Shown here: one piece after another, positions 34,777-44,024 of the stretch
How positions within the stretch are numbered: the first letter of the stretch is position 1
How the letters are laid out: each line of letters starts with the position of its first letter
Origin: Paracoccaceae bacterium
Lineage (GTDB): Bacteria; Pseudomonadota; Alphaproteobacteria; Rhodobacterales; Rhodobacteraceae
DNA length: 64,000 nucleotides
Direction of reading: 5' to 3'
Assembly (NCBI GenBank): GCA_023260655.1
Contig: JALQUU010000004.1
Coordinates: 1-64,000 of the forward strand
Program-made: the position numbers and the translations under genes
Notes under the pieces: model-generated
Database searches by the model: none
The model's input: only the letters and a program-made list of their open reading frames with translations
What the model was told of the DNA's origin: nothing

Positions 34777-35471
34777 TGCGGTGTGCGCCCCTCGCGCAAT
34801 GCCTTCTGCTCGTAGCGGGTCGAGATCCAGTCCGACCACGGCTTCCGCCAGTCTTCCGGCCCTTCGGCCAGCCACTCGAACCCGGCCCGCGGCACCTCTT
34901 CCAAGGTCTGGCGCACGTAGTCGGGAATATCCGTGGCCACGCGGAAAATCGCCCCCGGCTTCATCACGCGGTGCAAGGGCTGAAGATGCTCCGGCGTCAC
35001 GAAACGGCGGCGATGGTGGCGCGCCTTGGGCCAAGGATCGGGATAGAGCAGGAACGCCTTGTCGATGCATTGATCGGGCAGCACTTCGCATAGCTCGCGC
35101 ACATCCCAAGCATGGATCCGGATACGCTCTTCAAGCCCCGCATCCTCGATCTTGGCCAGCGCCATCGCCACACCATTCAGGAAGGGTTCACAGCCGATAA
35201 TGCCCACCTCGGGGTAAGTCTCGGCCATATGCGCCATATGCTCGCCACCACCAAACCCGACCTCGAGCCATGTCTCGCGGCCCGGAAAAATCGCGCCAAC
35301 ATCCAGCGGCGTCCGCTCCGGGTTCTCCTCCAGTGTCACTGTACCGGGCGAGAGCTTTGGCAACAGCTCTTCCACGAGCCGCTTCTGGCGGTCGCGCAGG
35401 GTCTTGCCGTGGATACGGCCATAGAAGTTGCGCCAAGGCGCGCCGGAGGGGTGATGATCTTTATCGCTCAT
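34752..35471 (-). CDS. trmB: tRNA (guanine-N7-)-methyltransferase
   Basis: 239-residue SAM-dependent methyltransferase making m7G46 in tRNA. The SAM site is WLEVGFGGGEHMAHMAE near 75-90; the family signature is CIDKAFLLYPDPWPKARHHRRRFV (about 145-165), and the C-terminal TRYEQKALREG is also typical. ATG 35471 gives the usual N-terminus with RNFYGRIHGKTLRDRQ. It overlaps the end of the preceding membrane-protein gene. It lies two genes downstream of metK, which supplies SAM. Confidence 0.92.
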   Translation of the reverse strand: MSDKDHHPSGAPWRNFYGRIHGKTLRDRQKRLVEELLPKLSPGTVTLEENPERTPLDVGAIFPGRETWLEVGFGGGEHMAHMAETYPEVGIIGCEPFLNGVAMALAKIEDAGLEERIRIHAWDVRELCEVLPDQCIDKAFLLYPDPWPKARHHRRRFVTPEHLQPLHRVMKPGAIFRVATDIPDYVRQTLEEVPRAGFEWLAEGPEDWRKPWSDWISTRYEQKALREGRTPHYLTFRRH

Positions 35472-35586
35472 GCGCGGCCTCCTAGCCCAGCTACCGCGCT
35501 GACGCAATCCGTGCGGTGCAAGGAGGCCAGGCCTGCAATGTGGAAAATCGAAAACCAAGTGCCACTCAAATTGTGATGGCTACCGA

Positions 35587-36075
35587 TCAAGGCGCAGGAT
35601 CACCGCCCTGCATCTCTTGGAAAGCCGCTTCCATCTGGGAAATCGCCGCCGAGATATCCTGTTCCGTCAGGTAGAACCCCTGAACCCGCACGATCGGCAA
35701 ATGAAGCTCGGTGCCCTCGGCACCTTCGGAAATCAGGCTTCCGTGCAGTTCGAGCACTTGGGTCGGCGGGAATACCGTTGTCTCGGAATTCCCCCGTAGC
35801 AAAATCCGCACCTGCCATTCGCTCCCCTCGAAAGCCCGCAAATGCAGCGCTTCGCCTTCGCGGATTTCACGGCTCCACCCTGCCTGCCGCAGGGCCATTG
35901 CCACATCCCGACGTGTGATATGGCGTGGAGAGATGCCGCCCAAACGGCGCCTCTCTTCTAGCCAACGGGCCATCGCCTCTTGGCGGCGTAGCTCGGTTTC
36001 AGTCGCAGGAAGCAAAGGGGCGGGCGCAGTTGACCCGCGCCCGCCCCTTCCGAAAATCTTTGCGAGAAACCGCAT
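35587..36075 (-). CDS. Conserved hypothetical protein between metK and trmB
   Basis: 162-residue protein starting at [12 protein letters not shown]. Its ATG overlaps the metK stop (TGATG), which implies coupled translation. A basic, low-complexity N-terminus is followed by a helical stretch TELRRQEAMARWLEERRRLGGISPRHITRRDVAMALRQAGW and a mixed alpha/beta part ending in FYLTEQDISAAISQMEAAFQEMQGG. No known domain is recognised. Its position between metK and trmB suggests a Rhodobacterales-specific partner of this operon. Cytoplasmic. Confidence 0.75.
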   Translation of the reverse strand: MRFLAKIFGRGGRGSTAPAPLLPATETELRRQEAMARWLEERRRLGGISPRHITRRDVAMALRQAGWSREIREGEALHLRAFEGSEWQVRILLRGNSETTVFPPTQVLELHGSLISEGAEGTELHLPIVRVQGFYLTEQDISAAISQMEAAFQEMQGGDPAP

Positions 36076-37241
36076 CAGAGCGCCTTTTTCAGGGCCTCCA
36101 CGAGGTCCGTTTTTTCCCACGAGAACCCGCCATCCGCTTCCGGCGCGCGGCCGAAGTGGCCGTAAGCCGCCGTGCGCTGGTAGATCGGACGGTTCAGTTG
36201 CAGCGTTTCGCGAATGCCTCGCGGGGTGAGGTCCATCACCTTCGGGATCGCCACTTCGATTGCCGCCGCATCGGCCGAACCCGTGCCATGGGTATCCACG
36301 TAGATCGACAGGGGCTTGGCCACACCGATCGCGTAGGACACCTGAATGGTGCAACGCTCTGCAAGGCCGGCCGCAACCACGTTCTTCGCCAAATAGCGCG
36401 CTGCATAAGCTGCCGAACGGTCAACCTTCGTCGGATCTTTCCCCGAGAATGCGCCGCCACCATGCGGAGCCGCGCCACCGTAGGTATCCACGATTATCTT
36501 GCGGCCCGTGAGGCCCGCGTCCCCATCGGGGCCGCCGATCACGAAGGTGCCCGTGGGGTTTACGTGCCATTCGGTCTTCTTGGTGATCCAGCCCTCGGGC
36601 AGGATTTCACGGATATAGGGTTCGACGATCCCGCGGATCACCTTGGAAGTCTGGCGCTTGAACGCATGCTGGGTGGAAAGCACGATGGAGGTCACTTCCA
36701 CGGGCTTGCCATCCACATAACGCAGCGAGATCTGCGATTTGGCATCCGGCCCGAGCGTCGGCTCGGTGCCGTTCTTCCGCACTTCCGCAAGGCGGCGCAG
36801 GATTGCGTGGGAATACTGGATCGGAGCCGGCATCAACTCGGGCGTTTCGGTCGTGGCGTAACCGAACATGATGCCCTGATCGCCTGCGCCGTCACGGTCC
36901 ACACCCTGAGCGATATGGGCGGATTGCTGGTGCAGGTAGTTATGAACGCGGATCTTTTCCCAATGGAACTTCTTCTGCTCATAGCCGATGTCGCGCACGC
37001 ATTCGCGCACGATGCCTTCGACCTGATCCATCATGGCCTTGGTCTTTTCTTTCGACGAAAGACCGACCTCGCCACCAACCACAACGCGGTTGGTCGTGGC
37101 AAAGGTTTCGCAAGCGACGCGCGCATTCGGCTCTTCGCGCAGGAATGCATCAAGAACGGCGTCGGAAATTCGATCACAAACTTTGTCAGGATGCCCTTCG
37201 GAAACGGATTCCGAGGTAAAAATGTAGTTCTGTCTGGACAT
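36075..37241 (-). CDS. metK: S-adenosylmethionine synthetase
   Basis: 388-residue enzyme making SAM from methionine and ATP. It has [25 protein letters not shown] at 8-32, the signature [23 protein letters not shown] (about 120-142) and the phosphate-loop [23 protein letters not shown] (about 261-284). ATG 37241 is preceded by GGAG at 8 nt, and that ribosome-binding site lies inside a SAM/SAH riboswitch, so translation is expected to fall when SAM is high. Confidence 0.95.
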   Translation of the reverse strand: MSRQNYIFTSESVSEGHPDKVCDRISDAVLDAFLREEPNARVACETFATTNRVVVGGEVGLSSKEKTKAMMDQVEGIVRECVRDIGYEQKKFHWEKIRVHNYLHQQSAHIAQGVDRDGAGDQGIMFGYATTETPELMPAPIQYSHAILRRLAEVRKNGTEPTLGPDAKSQISLRYVDGKPVEVTSIVLSTQHAFKRQTSKVIRGIVEPYIREILPEGWITKKTEWHVNPTGTFVIGGPDGDAGLTGRKIIVDTYGGAAPHGGGAFSGKDPTKVDRSAAYAARYLAKNVVAAGLAERCTIQVSYAIGVAKPLSIYVDTHGTGSADAAAIEVAIPKVMDLTPRGIRETLQLNRPIYQRTAAYGHFGRAPEADGGFSWEKTDLVEALKKAL

Positions 37242-37247
37242 GAAAGG

Positions 37248-37296
37248 CGCTCCATTGGGGTTAACCTGCCACGCCAGGAAGCCGTTGTGGCAGGGG
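37248..37296 (-). promoter_or_regulatory. SAM/SAH riboswitch upstream of metK
   Basis: On the minus strand, CCTGCCAC (37294-37287) pairs with GTGGCAGG (37272-37265) around the loop AACGGCTTCCTGGC. A short linker follows, then AATGGAGC. The loop UUCC can form a pseudoknot with GGAG at 37253-37250, the metK ribosome-binding site. The core CACAACGGCTTCCTGGCGTG plus ATGGAGC matches the SAM/SAH class (Rfam RF01727 type) known from Rhodobacterales metK leaders. Confidence 0.87.
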
Positions 37297-37323
37297 TTGG
37301 GTCTCGTTATGCCTCCTAACGGC

Positions 37324-38832
37324 TCAGGTCAATCGCCGCCTTAGAACGAAGGACGAGATCAGAGAAAAGAGAATCAGGAATGCAACAGGTGCGTCCCCGG
37401 TGCGCGCGTAAAGCGTCTTTGGTTTGGCCGCAGGAAGCGGTGCGTCGATCCATCCGGCCGTGTTGAGCGCGATCTCAGCTGTCACGCGCCCTTCCGCGTC
37501 GATCATCGCCGAAACGCCCGTGTTGGCCACCCGAACCATCGGCAGGCCCTGCTCGATGGCGCGGAACCGCGCTTGTACGAGGTGCTGATAAGGGCCGGAA
37601 ATCTCGCCGAACCAGCCATCGTTGGTGATCTGGACAAGGAAGTCGGGGCGGGCAGGTGCTGCGTTCACATCATGGGCGAATACCGCCTCATAGCAGATCA
37701 GCGGCAGGCCCATGCCAAAGCGCGGCCCGAAATCCATCAAGGCAGGCGCCGGCCCACCCGAATACCCCTGCCCTTCCGACGCCGCGAAACCGTAAATCCC
37801 GAACCGCGCCATAAACTCACCGAAGGGAACGTATTCGCCAAAGGGCACCAAATGGTGCTTGTCGTAGAGCGCGCGCTGTTTACCATCCGGGCCAATGAGC
37901 ACAGCGGAGTTCATCAAGCGCATACCCTCGTAGCGCTGAATGCCCAGCAAAAGCGGCGCTCCCGCTGCTTGCCCGATATAGGCCAACATCTCATCCGCAT
38001 CTTCCAAAAGGATCGGGACCGCCGTTTCGGGCCAGACGATCAGATCGGGGCGCGGCCCGCCTGCGGCACTCCCCTCGGCCGTAAAGCGCACCTGCCTGTC
38101 GAAGAAGGTGCGGGCCATTTCGGGGTCCCACTTCAGCTTTTGTGTGGCATTGGGCTGGATAAGGCGCACCACAGGAGCATCGAGAGCGGTTTTCTCGGTA
38201 GACGCCGGAAGCGGCACCAGAAACAGGGCCAGCGATGCAACGCAAAGCGCTTTCAGGGGCCGCGACCGGGAAAGCACTCCGAGAGCAACCGAAACCAAGA
38301 GCAACCACTGGAGCCCATGCACACCCCAAAGGGCTGTCGTCTGGGCCACCCAGCCGCCAATCAGCCCGTGCGCTGGCATAGCCCATGGAAAGCCTGTGAA
38401 CACGTAGGCGCGAAGCAATTCCACACCCACGAAACTGTTGGCCAGAACGAGGGCAGGCACCGCGCCATTTCGGGGGGCGATCCAACGGGCCAAAGCGAAC
38501 GCACCGCCCCAGAAAAGGGCAAGCCCCGCCGCCATGAACACCAAGGCAAACGGCGCCATCCAGCCGTAGATTTCCGGCTCGATCATGAAGGGTTCGACAA
38601 TCCAGACCAGCGCAACAGCGAAATGTCCCACGCCGAAAGCCCAGCCGATCAGCGCAGCAGTCTTGGGATTTTTCGCACCGGCCCAAATCCAAACGGCCAA
38701 GGCCAATCCGACAAGGAGTGCAGGCACCCAGATCAAAGGTGCCTGACCGAGTGCCGCCAACACGCCTGCGATCACCGCCAGACCAAAGCGTTGCGCGCCT
38801 CCGTTAGGAAGGCGCAACCGCTCAGGCGGCAT
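37324..38832 (-). CDS. lnt: Apolipoprotein N-acyltransferase
   Basis: 502-residue inner-membrane enzyme that adds the third acyl chain to lipoproteins. Six or so N-terminal helices span about 15-210, with [12 protein letters not shown] typical of Lnt. The C-terminal nitrilase domain faces the periplasm and shows the catalytic Glu in [10 protein letters not shown], Lys in [16 protein letters not shown] and Cys in [25 protein letters not shown] and [11 protein letters not shown] are conserved. It overlaps corC by 11 nt at its start. Confidence 0.93.
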   Translation of the reverse strand: MPPERLRLPNGGAQRFGLAVIAGVLAALGQAPLIWVPALLVGLALAVWIWAGAKNPKTAALIGWAFGVGHFAVALVWIVEPFMIEPEIYGWMAPFALVFMAAGLALFWGGAFALARWIAPRNGAVPALVLANSFVGVELLRAYVFTGFPWAMPAHGLIGGWVAQTTALWGVHGLQWLLLVSVALGVLSRSRPLKALCVASLALFLVPLPASTEKTALDAPVVRLIQPNATQKLKWDPEMARTFFDRQVRFTAEGSAAGGPRPDLIVWPETAVPILLEDADEMLAYIGQAAGAPLLLGIQRYEGMRLMNSAVLIGPDGKQRALYDKHHLVPFGEYVPFGEFMARFGIYGFAASEGQGYSGGPAPALMDFGPRFGMGLPLICYEAVFAHDVNAAPARPDFLVQITNDGWFGEISGPYQHLVQARFRAIEQGLPMVRVANTGVSAMIDAEGRVTAEIALNTAGWIDAPLPAAKPKTLYARTGDAPVAFLILFSLISSFVLRRRLT

Positions 38833-39721
38833 CCCGTGCTCCGTTCAACCGAACCCGCAACCGCTTGATCCGGCGGGGATCGGCATCCACCACCTCGAAC
38901 TCGGGGCCGGATGGGTGTTTAACCACCTCGCCGCGCGCGGGCACTCGGCCCGCCAGCATGAAGACGAGACCCCCGAGAGTGTCGATCTCTTCTTCATCGA
39001 CATCCTCATGCTCCGTAAGCGAATGCCCGATCTCGGCTTCGAATTCTTCCAGCGGGGTTTTGGCCAAGGCGAGCCACTGACCGGGCTTTTCTTCGCTCCA
39101 GTAGCTGTCGTCCTCGGTGTCGTGCTCGTCCTCGATTTCACCGATGACCTGTTCGATCAGGTCCTCGATGGTCACAAGCCCGTCGACACCGCCATATTCA
39201 TCAATCACCAGCGCCATATGCCGACGCTCGCTTTGCATCTTCTGCAAGAGCACGCCGATAGACATGGACGGCGGAACGAAAAGCAGCGGCCTCAACATGG
39301 ATTTCAGCGTGAACCGGGCACCATTCGAGGAATTGAACCCATGCTTCAAGGCAAAATCCTTGAGGTGCACCAAGCCTTGCGGGCTATCCAACGTGCCTTT
39401 GTAAACGGGGACACGGGTCAGGCCGCTTTCGCGAAATACCTCGACCAACTCCTCTTTGGAGATGCCCATCGGCACGGCGATAATATCTGCCTTTGGAATG
39501 GCGACATCTTCAACGCGCATACGCCGCAAGTTGCCTATGCCGAGCGACGCACTGGGCGTGCCAAGGCGCGGTTGCGGAGCCGGTGCTGCCTCGCCTGTAT
39601 CAGACGGGCTCAAAGCCCCGATAATTCGGCGAAAAAACCCACCCTGCCTCGAACTCTCCGAAGTGTCTTCCGGTTGCGCGCTTTGCGCTGCCTCAGAAGA
39701 ACCGTCTATGCTGTCGCCCAT
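38822..39721 (-). CDS. corC: CBS-domain CorC/HlyC-type protein
   Basis: 299-residue cytoplasmic protein. Two CBS domains span about 70-205 (MRVEDVAIPKADIIAV, then LVHLKDFAL and MALVIDEYGGVDGLVTIEDLIEQVIGEIEDEHD). The C-terminal CorC_HlyC domain includes IDTLGGLVFMLAGRVPARGEV. It has no membrane domain. The ybeZ-ybeY-corC-lnt order is the same as in E. coli. The N-terminal 60 residues are low complexity. Role in ion homeostasis or envelope stress is inferred from the family. Confidence 0.9.
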   Translation of the reverse strand: MGDSIDGSSEAAQSAQPEDTSESSRQGGFFRRIIGALSPSDTGEAAPAPQPRLGTPSASLGIGNLRRMRVEDVAIPKADIIAVPMGISKEELVEVFRESGLTRVPVYKGTLDSPQGLVHLKDFALKHGFNSSNGARFTLKSMLRPLLFVPPSMSIGVLLQKMQSERRHMALVIDEYGGVDGLVTIEDLIEQVIGEIEDEHDTEDDSYWSEEKPGQWLALAKTPLEEFEAEIGHSLTEHEDVDEEEIDTLGGLVFMLAGRVPARGEVVKHPSGPEFEVVDADPRRIKRLRVRLNGARDAA

Positions 39722-39745
39722 GATCCCTTTCCGTGTTGGCGGGAG

Positions 39746-40264
39746 CTATTTCCCGTCATCCTCATTATATGGGTCTGCAATTCCCATTTTGCCAAGTATC
39801 TCGGTTTCAATACTTTCCATCAAGTGAGCGTCTTTCTCTCTCACGTGATCAAATCCAAGCAAATGCATGGTTCCATGCACCAAGAGGTGCAGAACATGTG
39901 CGTCGAAGCTTTTGTTCTGGGCCTCGGCTTCGCGCTGGCATGTCTCGTAGGCAATCGCGATATCGCCAAGCTCGAGGCCGAAGGGGTCTTCGGGATCGAA
40001 TTCTGGCAGGAACGGCTCTTCGCCATCTTCCTCCGCGCCCCGTTCTTCGGATGGCCACGAGAGCACATTGGTCGGCGTCGGCTTGCCGCGAAATTCGGTG
40101 TTCAGTTCGGCAATGCGGGCGTCGTCACAGCCCATGACGGCTGCTTCGATCTCGTCGCTATCCAAATCGAAATGCGCCATCACAGCGTGAAAAGCCTTGT
40201 CGGCCAACTCTGCCAGATGCGCCTCGTCCCAAGCGCCACATTCGATGATCGTATCTACTGCCAT
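39746..40264 (-). CDS. ybeY: rRNA maturation endoribonuclease YbeY
   Basis: 172-residue zinc-dependent RNase involved in 16S rRNA 3'-end maturation and ribosome quality control. The zinc motif H-x3-H-x5-H is visible as HLLVHGTMHLLGFDH (about 126-140). LNTEFRGKPTPTNVLSWPSEE is the other conserved block. A short acidic insertion (ERGAEEDGEEPFLPEFDPEDP) is typical of alphaproteobacterial members. It sits between phoH and corC. Confidence 0.92.
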   Translation of the reverse strand: MAVDTIIECGAWDEAHLAELADKAFHAVMAHFDLDSDEIEAAVMGCDDARIAELNTEFRGKPTPTNVLSWPSEERGAEEDGEEPFLPEFDPEDPFGLELGDIAIAYETCQREAEAQNKSFDAHVLHLLVHGTMHLLGFDHVREKDAHLMESIETEILGKMGIADPYNEDDGK

Positions 40265-40340
40265 TCCAGCCTCTTACGCGGCACGCATGGAAAGCGAAAG
40301 CGAAACCTGTGCGCCAACTTCTTTGCAGCAATAGAGCAAA

Positions 40341-41363
40341 TCAACCGATTGACGGCGTGTCTGCCTCGTAGGCTTCGATGATCGCAGCGACCAGAGGATG
40401 GCGAACCACGTCTTTCGAGGTGAAGTAATTGAAGCTGAGCGCAGGGATCGACTTCAGCAACCGTTCGGCATCCCCAAGCCCCGAAGAAACTCCACGCGGA
40501 AGGTCGATCTGGGTACGGTCTCCCGTGATCACCATCCGCGATCCTTCGCCGAGGCGCGTGAGGAACATCTTCATCTGCATCGAAGTGGCGTTCTGGGCTT
40601 CATCGAGGACGATGAAAGCATTCGAGAGCGTCCGGCCACGCATAAAGGCCAGCGGCGCGATCTCGATGCGCTTTTCCTCGATCAGCTTGGCCACTTGCTT
40701 GCCCGGCAGGCAATCGCTGAGCGCGTCGTATAGCGGCTGCATGTAGGGATCGACTTTTTCCTTCATGTCGCCGGGCAGATAACCGAGCTTCTCGCCCGCC
40801 TCGACCGCCGGACGCGACAAGATGATCTTGTCCACTTGCCCCGTGATGAACATGCTGACGCCGACAGCGACAGCGAGATAGGTTTTCCCCGTGCCCGCCG
40901 GCCCGATGCCGAAGCAAAGCTCGTGCTTGAAAAGGTTTTGTACATAGGCCTTCTGCGCTTCTGTGCGCGGCTCGATCAGCTTTCGGCGGGTCTTGATCTC
41001 GACAGGTCCGCCACGGAACATCTCGAGCTGATCGCCCGGCTGGATGCCTGTGCCTTTTTCCGAGGCCCCCATACGGAGTTCCCGATCTATGTCGCCAGTC
41101 TCCAGATCTTTGCCCGCTTCCAAACGCTCGTAGAGTGATTCCAGCACCAGCTTGGCCTCGGCGATGGCTGGCTCTTCGCCCATGACCGCCAATTGATTGC
41201 CACGCCTCAGGATCTGAACCGACAGTTTTTGCTCTATTGCAGCAAGATTTCGATCGTACTGGCCGCAAAGATCTATCAGCAGTCTGTTGTCCGGAAACTC
41301 AAGGCGCACTTCTTTGAGGGGTATGGCCTCGGCGAGCGGGGGCGGAAGGACTGTGGCAGACAA
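40341..41363 (-). CDS. phoH: PhoH-like ATPase (YbeZ)
   Basis: 340-residue P-loop protein. A KH-like N-terminal part (KLSVQILRRGNQLAVMGEEPAIAEAKLVLE) precedes the PhoH domain with Walker A GPAGTGKTYLAVAVG (about 154-168), AVEAGEKLGYLPGD, FIVLDEAQNATSMQMKMFLTRLGEGSRMVITGD and LPRG. It is the usual partner of YbeY in RNA metabolism and starts the run phoH-ybeY-corC-lnt. miaB, often just before it, is separated here by the OmpA/lipoprotein pair. Confidence 0.92.
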   Translation of the reverse strand: MSATVLPPPLAEAIPLKEVRLEFPDNRLLIDLCGQYDRNLAAIEQKLSVQILRRGNQLAVMGEEPAIAEAKLVLESLYERLEAGKDLETGDIDRELRMGASEKGTGIQPGDQLEMFRGGPVEIKTRRKLIEPRTEAQKAYVQNLFKHELCFGIGPAGTGKTYLAVAVGVSMFITGQVDKIILSRPAVEAGEKLGYLPGDMKEKVDPYMQPLYDALSDCLPGKQVAKLIEEKRIEIAPLAFMRGRTLSNAFIVLDEAQNATSMQMKMFLTRLGEGSRMVITGDRTQIDLPRGVSSGLGDAERLLKSIPALSFNYFTSKDVVRHPLVAAIIEAYEADTPSIG

Positions 41364-41458
41364 TCAGATCTCCTTCTACAAGCTTATGTATCCATGGTGC
41401 CAACGAGCACTAACTCTGGCAAGACCTCATCGCACTTCCCTCCCAAAGAATAGAAAAC

Positions 41459-41490
41459 GGGCTGCGGAGTTTTTGTCCGCAGCCCATTTT
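41459..41490. terminator. Terminator between phoH and the lipoprotein gene
   Basis: GGGCTGCGGA (41459-41468) pairs perfectly with TCCGCAGCCC (41476-41485). On the plus strand an ATTTTTT follows. On the minus strand, the direction of the upstream lipoprotein gene, GTTTTC follows. It insulates phoH from the OmpA/lipoprotein genes. Confidence 0.85.
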
Positions 41491-41506
41491 TTGATCGACT
41501 GATAGC

Positions 41507-41821
41507 TTACAGCGGGTCGTTGATCGTTTGCGTGCCTTTGTAGGGGCCAATCGCCGTGTTCGGCGGAGCTGCATCGGAGCAAACCGGCTTGCCCTAGGGA
41601 TCAAGGCGCATGGAGAGGTAGCCTTCCACACCGTCATCGATGATCCAGTGATCACAGCCGTTGGGATCAACCCAGATGCCTGCGGTCATGGTCGAGAGGT
41701 GGTGCGAGCGGAAGCCGTAGTCTTGCGTCTTGTCGGTGTGCACACGACCGCCACCGCCCTCGCCTCAAGCCGATACCAGTGCCACTGCGCCGAGAAGAGA
41801 GATCAATTTCACAGTTTTCAT
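41507..41821 (-). pseudogene. Small lipoprotein gene with stops at lipobox Cys and mid-frame
   Basis: From ATG 41821 the frame reads MKTVKLISLLGAVALVSA, then TGA (41767-41765) exactly where the lipobox cysteine should be. GEGGGGRVHTDKTQDYGF and so on follow, with a TAG at 41596-41594 in LDP*GKPVC and a final TAA at 41507. Between the stops, GIWVDPNGCDHWIIDDGVEGYLSMRLDP aligns closely with WVDPDGCEHWVMDDGFEGYMSNHVN of the OmpA protein just upstream, where the TAG position is Q (CAG). GAGGGGAAG precedes the ATG. It therefore looks like a once-working lipoprotein of 104 codons, paired with and related to the OmpA gene, and now disabled by two point changes. Confidence 0.75.
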
Positions 41822-41832
41822 TTTTCTTCCCC

Positions 41833-42435
41833 TCAGCGGATGCAAATGATCTTGACGCGGCGGTTCTGCGCCATGCCGGACGCCGAATTATTCGGCTTTT
41901 TGGGCATACGCTCACCGTATCCACGCACGTCGATCACCTTTGCGCCGACACTTGCCGCCACAGCGGCCACAGCGTTGGCTCGATTGTAGCTCAGGCGCAT
42001 GTTATATTCATCGGAGGCGCGTGCATCGGTGTGGCCGGCAATGATGTAGGCACGCGAATTCGCGGACGAGAAGAAGTTCGCGAGGTTCTGGCGGCCACCT
42101 GCGGACAGCTTGTAGCTGTTGGTCGCGAAGTATTGGTCGGTGTTCATCACACCACAGACATTCGCACGGTGGCAGACCGGGATGCCCTGGCGGTTGACGT
42201 GATTCGACATATAGCCTTCGAAGCCATCGTCCATCACCCAGTGTTCGCATCCATCCGGGTCGACCCAGACAGTCGGAGCGTAACGCTCACCGGTGGCTTT
42301 ACCATCATTATCCAAAAGACGCCCGAACAGCCCATCCTGGGCTAGCGCGGTGCTAGACGTGAAGATGCCCATAACAAGCGAGACAGCGGCAGCAGCCGTC
42401 ATGAACTTGCGGGCGAAGTTAGCGTGATGTCCCAC
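41833..42435 (-). CDS. OmpA-family protein
   Basis: 200-residue envelope protein. A signal peptide spans about 1-33 (hydrophobic AAAAVSLVMGIFTSSTALAQ). Residues 50-85 form a module, WVDPDGCEHWVMDDGFEGY, shared with the neighbouring lipoprotein gene. The C-terminal 100 residues are an OmpA/MotB peptidoglycan-binding domain: AYIIAGHTDARASDEYNMRLSYNRANAVAAVAASVGAKVIDVRGYGERMP and the final NRRVKIICIR. It probably anchors the outer envelope to peptidoglycan. The lipoprotein gene starts 11 nt after its stop, so they were one operon. Confidence 0.88.
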   Translation of the reverse strand: MGHHANFARKFMTAAAAVSLVMGIFTSSTALAQDGLFGRLLDNDGKATGERYAPTVWVDPDGCEHWVMDDGFEGYMSNHVNRQGIPVCHRANVCGVMNTDQYFATNSYKLSAGGRQNLANFFSSANSRAYIIAGHTDARASDEYNMRLSYNRANAVAAVAASVGAKVIDVRGYGERMPKKPNNSASGMAQNRRVKIICIR

Positions 42436-42596
42436 AGCTACGACCCTATTGTTATTTCCCCCTGAGCAAGAAATATACCCTAAAGCATATATTTCCCAAC
42501 ACGAATTTGAGTTTGAAGGAAATTTTGGCCTGTGTGAAGTGCTATTTGGGTAGGATCGGCCCGCTCAGACTAACTTTGTCCGCCCTCGCGGCAAGT

Positions 42597-43916
42597 TCAC
42601 ATCAGAATTGCCGAAAGCGAGTTCGGGCCAGCTCCAGTCACCCGCACGCGCTTCAGATCACCGACTTTAATTTCATCCGCAGTAATATGAACGGCATGAA
42701 GATGATCGGATTTACCCACCATTTGCCCCAGCTGGCGTCCGGCTTTCTCGAAAAGCACGTTAACATCCTTGCCGACCATGGAATCCAATGAGGCGCGCTG
42801 CATCTGGTTGATCAGCTCCTGGAGCCGATACAAACGCTCGTCGGCAACCTCGTCGGGAAGGCAAGGGCGTTCCGCCGCAGGTGTTCCGGGCCTTGCCGAG
42901 TATTTGAACGTATAGGCCGCGCCGAACTTAACTTCCCGGATCAGTGCCAGTGTATCTTCAAAATCCTGCTCTGATTCTTCGGGGAAACCAGCAATAAAAT
43001 CAGAGGTTAGAAGGATGTCCGGTCGCACCATCCGAAGGCGCTCGATCAGGCGGAGATATTCTTCAGCCGTATGGCCACGGTTCATTCGCTTGAGAACCCG
43101 GTCCGCCCCTGACTGCACCGGAAGATGGAGATAGGGCATGAGCTTCTCCACCTCGCCATGCGCAGCGATCAGATCATCATCCATGTCGCGCGGGTGGCTA
43201 GTGGTGTAACGGATCCGCTGGAGCCCATCGATTTTCGCCAGCTCGCGGATGAGGCGGGCAAGGCTCCAGATGCCGCCGTCGCCTTCGCCATGATAGGCGT
43301 TCACGTTCTGGCCAAGCAAGGTAATGTCCTTGACCCCACGCTCCACAAGATCGCGCGCTTCGTTCAGAACTCGCGCCGCCGGCCGGCTGACTTCGGCGCC
43401 ACGCGTGTAAGGCACAACGCAAAAGGCGCAGAATTTGTCGCACCCTTCCTGCACTGTCAGGAATGCCGTCGGCCCCCGCGCCGCTTTGGGGCGATCCGCG
43501 AGATGCTCGAACTTGTCTTCCTCGGGGAAATCCGTGTCGACCGCCTTTTCGCCCTTCCGTGCCTTTGCCTCAAGCTCGGGAAGCCGGTGGTAGGCCTGTG
43601 GCCCGATAACCAGATCGACCATCGGCGCGCGCGACAGGATTTCTTTTCCCTCGGCTTGAGCCACACAACCGGTGACCGCGATCTTGAGGTCGGGGTTCTC
43701 ATCCTTCAAGTGCCGCAGGCGGCCCAACTCGTGATAAACCTTCTCGGCAGCACGCTCGCGAATGTGGCAAGTGTTCAGCAGAATCATATCCGCATTTTCG
43801 GCGGTTTCGGTCTGGACGTAACCTTTGCCACCCATGGCCTCGGCCATACGCTCGCTGTCATAGACATTCATCTGGCAGCCATAGGTCTTGATGAAGAGCT
43901 TCTTTGGCTCAGTCAT
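42597..43916 (-). CDS. miaB: tRNA-2-methylthio-N6-dimethylallyladenosine synthase
   Basis: 439-residue radical-SAM methylthiotransferase that modifies A37 of tRNAs. The UPF0004 domain shows [35 protein letters not shown] and [10 protein letters not shown] (three cysteines for the auxiliary cluster). The radical-SAM motif is [15 protein letters not shown] (about 160-175). The C-terminal TRAM domain carries [25 protein letters not shown] 43916 was chosen over an 11-codon longer start on fit with the family. The 160-nt gap to ompA holds an A+T-rich probable promoter and no gene. Confidence 0.94.
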   Translation of the reverse strand: MTEPKKLFIKTYGCQMNVYDSERMAEAMGGKGYVQTETAENADMILLNTCHIRERAAEKVYHELGRLRHLKDENPDLKIAVTGCVAQAEGKEILSRAPMVDLVIGPQAYHRLPELEAKARKGEKAVDTDFPEEDKFEHLADRPKAARGPTAFLTVQEGCDKFCAFCVVPYTRGAEVSRPAARVLNEARDLVERGVKDITLLGQNVNAYHGEGDGGIWSLARLIRELAKIDGLQRIRYTTSHPRDMDDDLIAAHGEVEKLMPYLHLPVQSGADRVLKRMNRGHTAEEYLRLIERLRMVRPDILLTSDFIAGFPEESEQDFEDTLALIREVKFGAAYTFKYSARPGTPAAERPCLPDEVADERLYRLQELINQMQRASLDSMVGKDVNVLFEKAGRQLGQMVGKSDHLHAVHITADEIKVGDLKRVRVTGAGPNSLSAILM

Positions 43917-44024
43917 GGCGGTGTCCTCATTCGGAAAGCAGTCCTTCACTTATCCTTTAGCGCCTTGCCTTGCAATGCATCGGGATATACCCGACTTTGA
44001 AGCAAGAAATTTCGAGGCGACGAC

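Noticed and set aside
41765-41767. Selenocysteine at the lipobox TGA
   Set aside because: A diacylglyceryl-modified lipoprotein needs a cysteine thiol, no SECIS-like hairpin is evident just after the codon, and a second stop (TAG) occurs later in the frame. Point-mutation decay is simpler.
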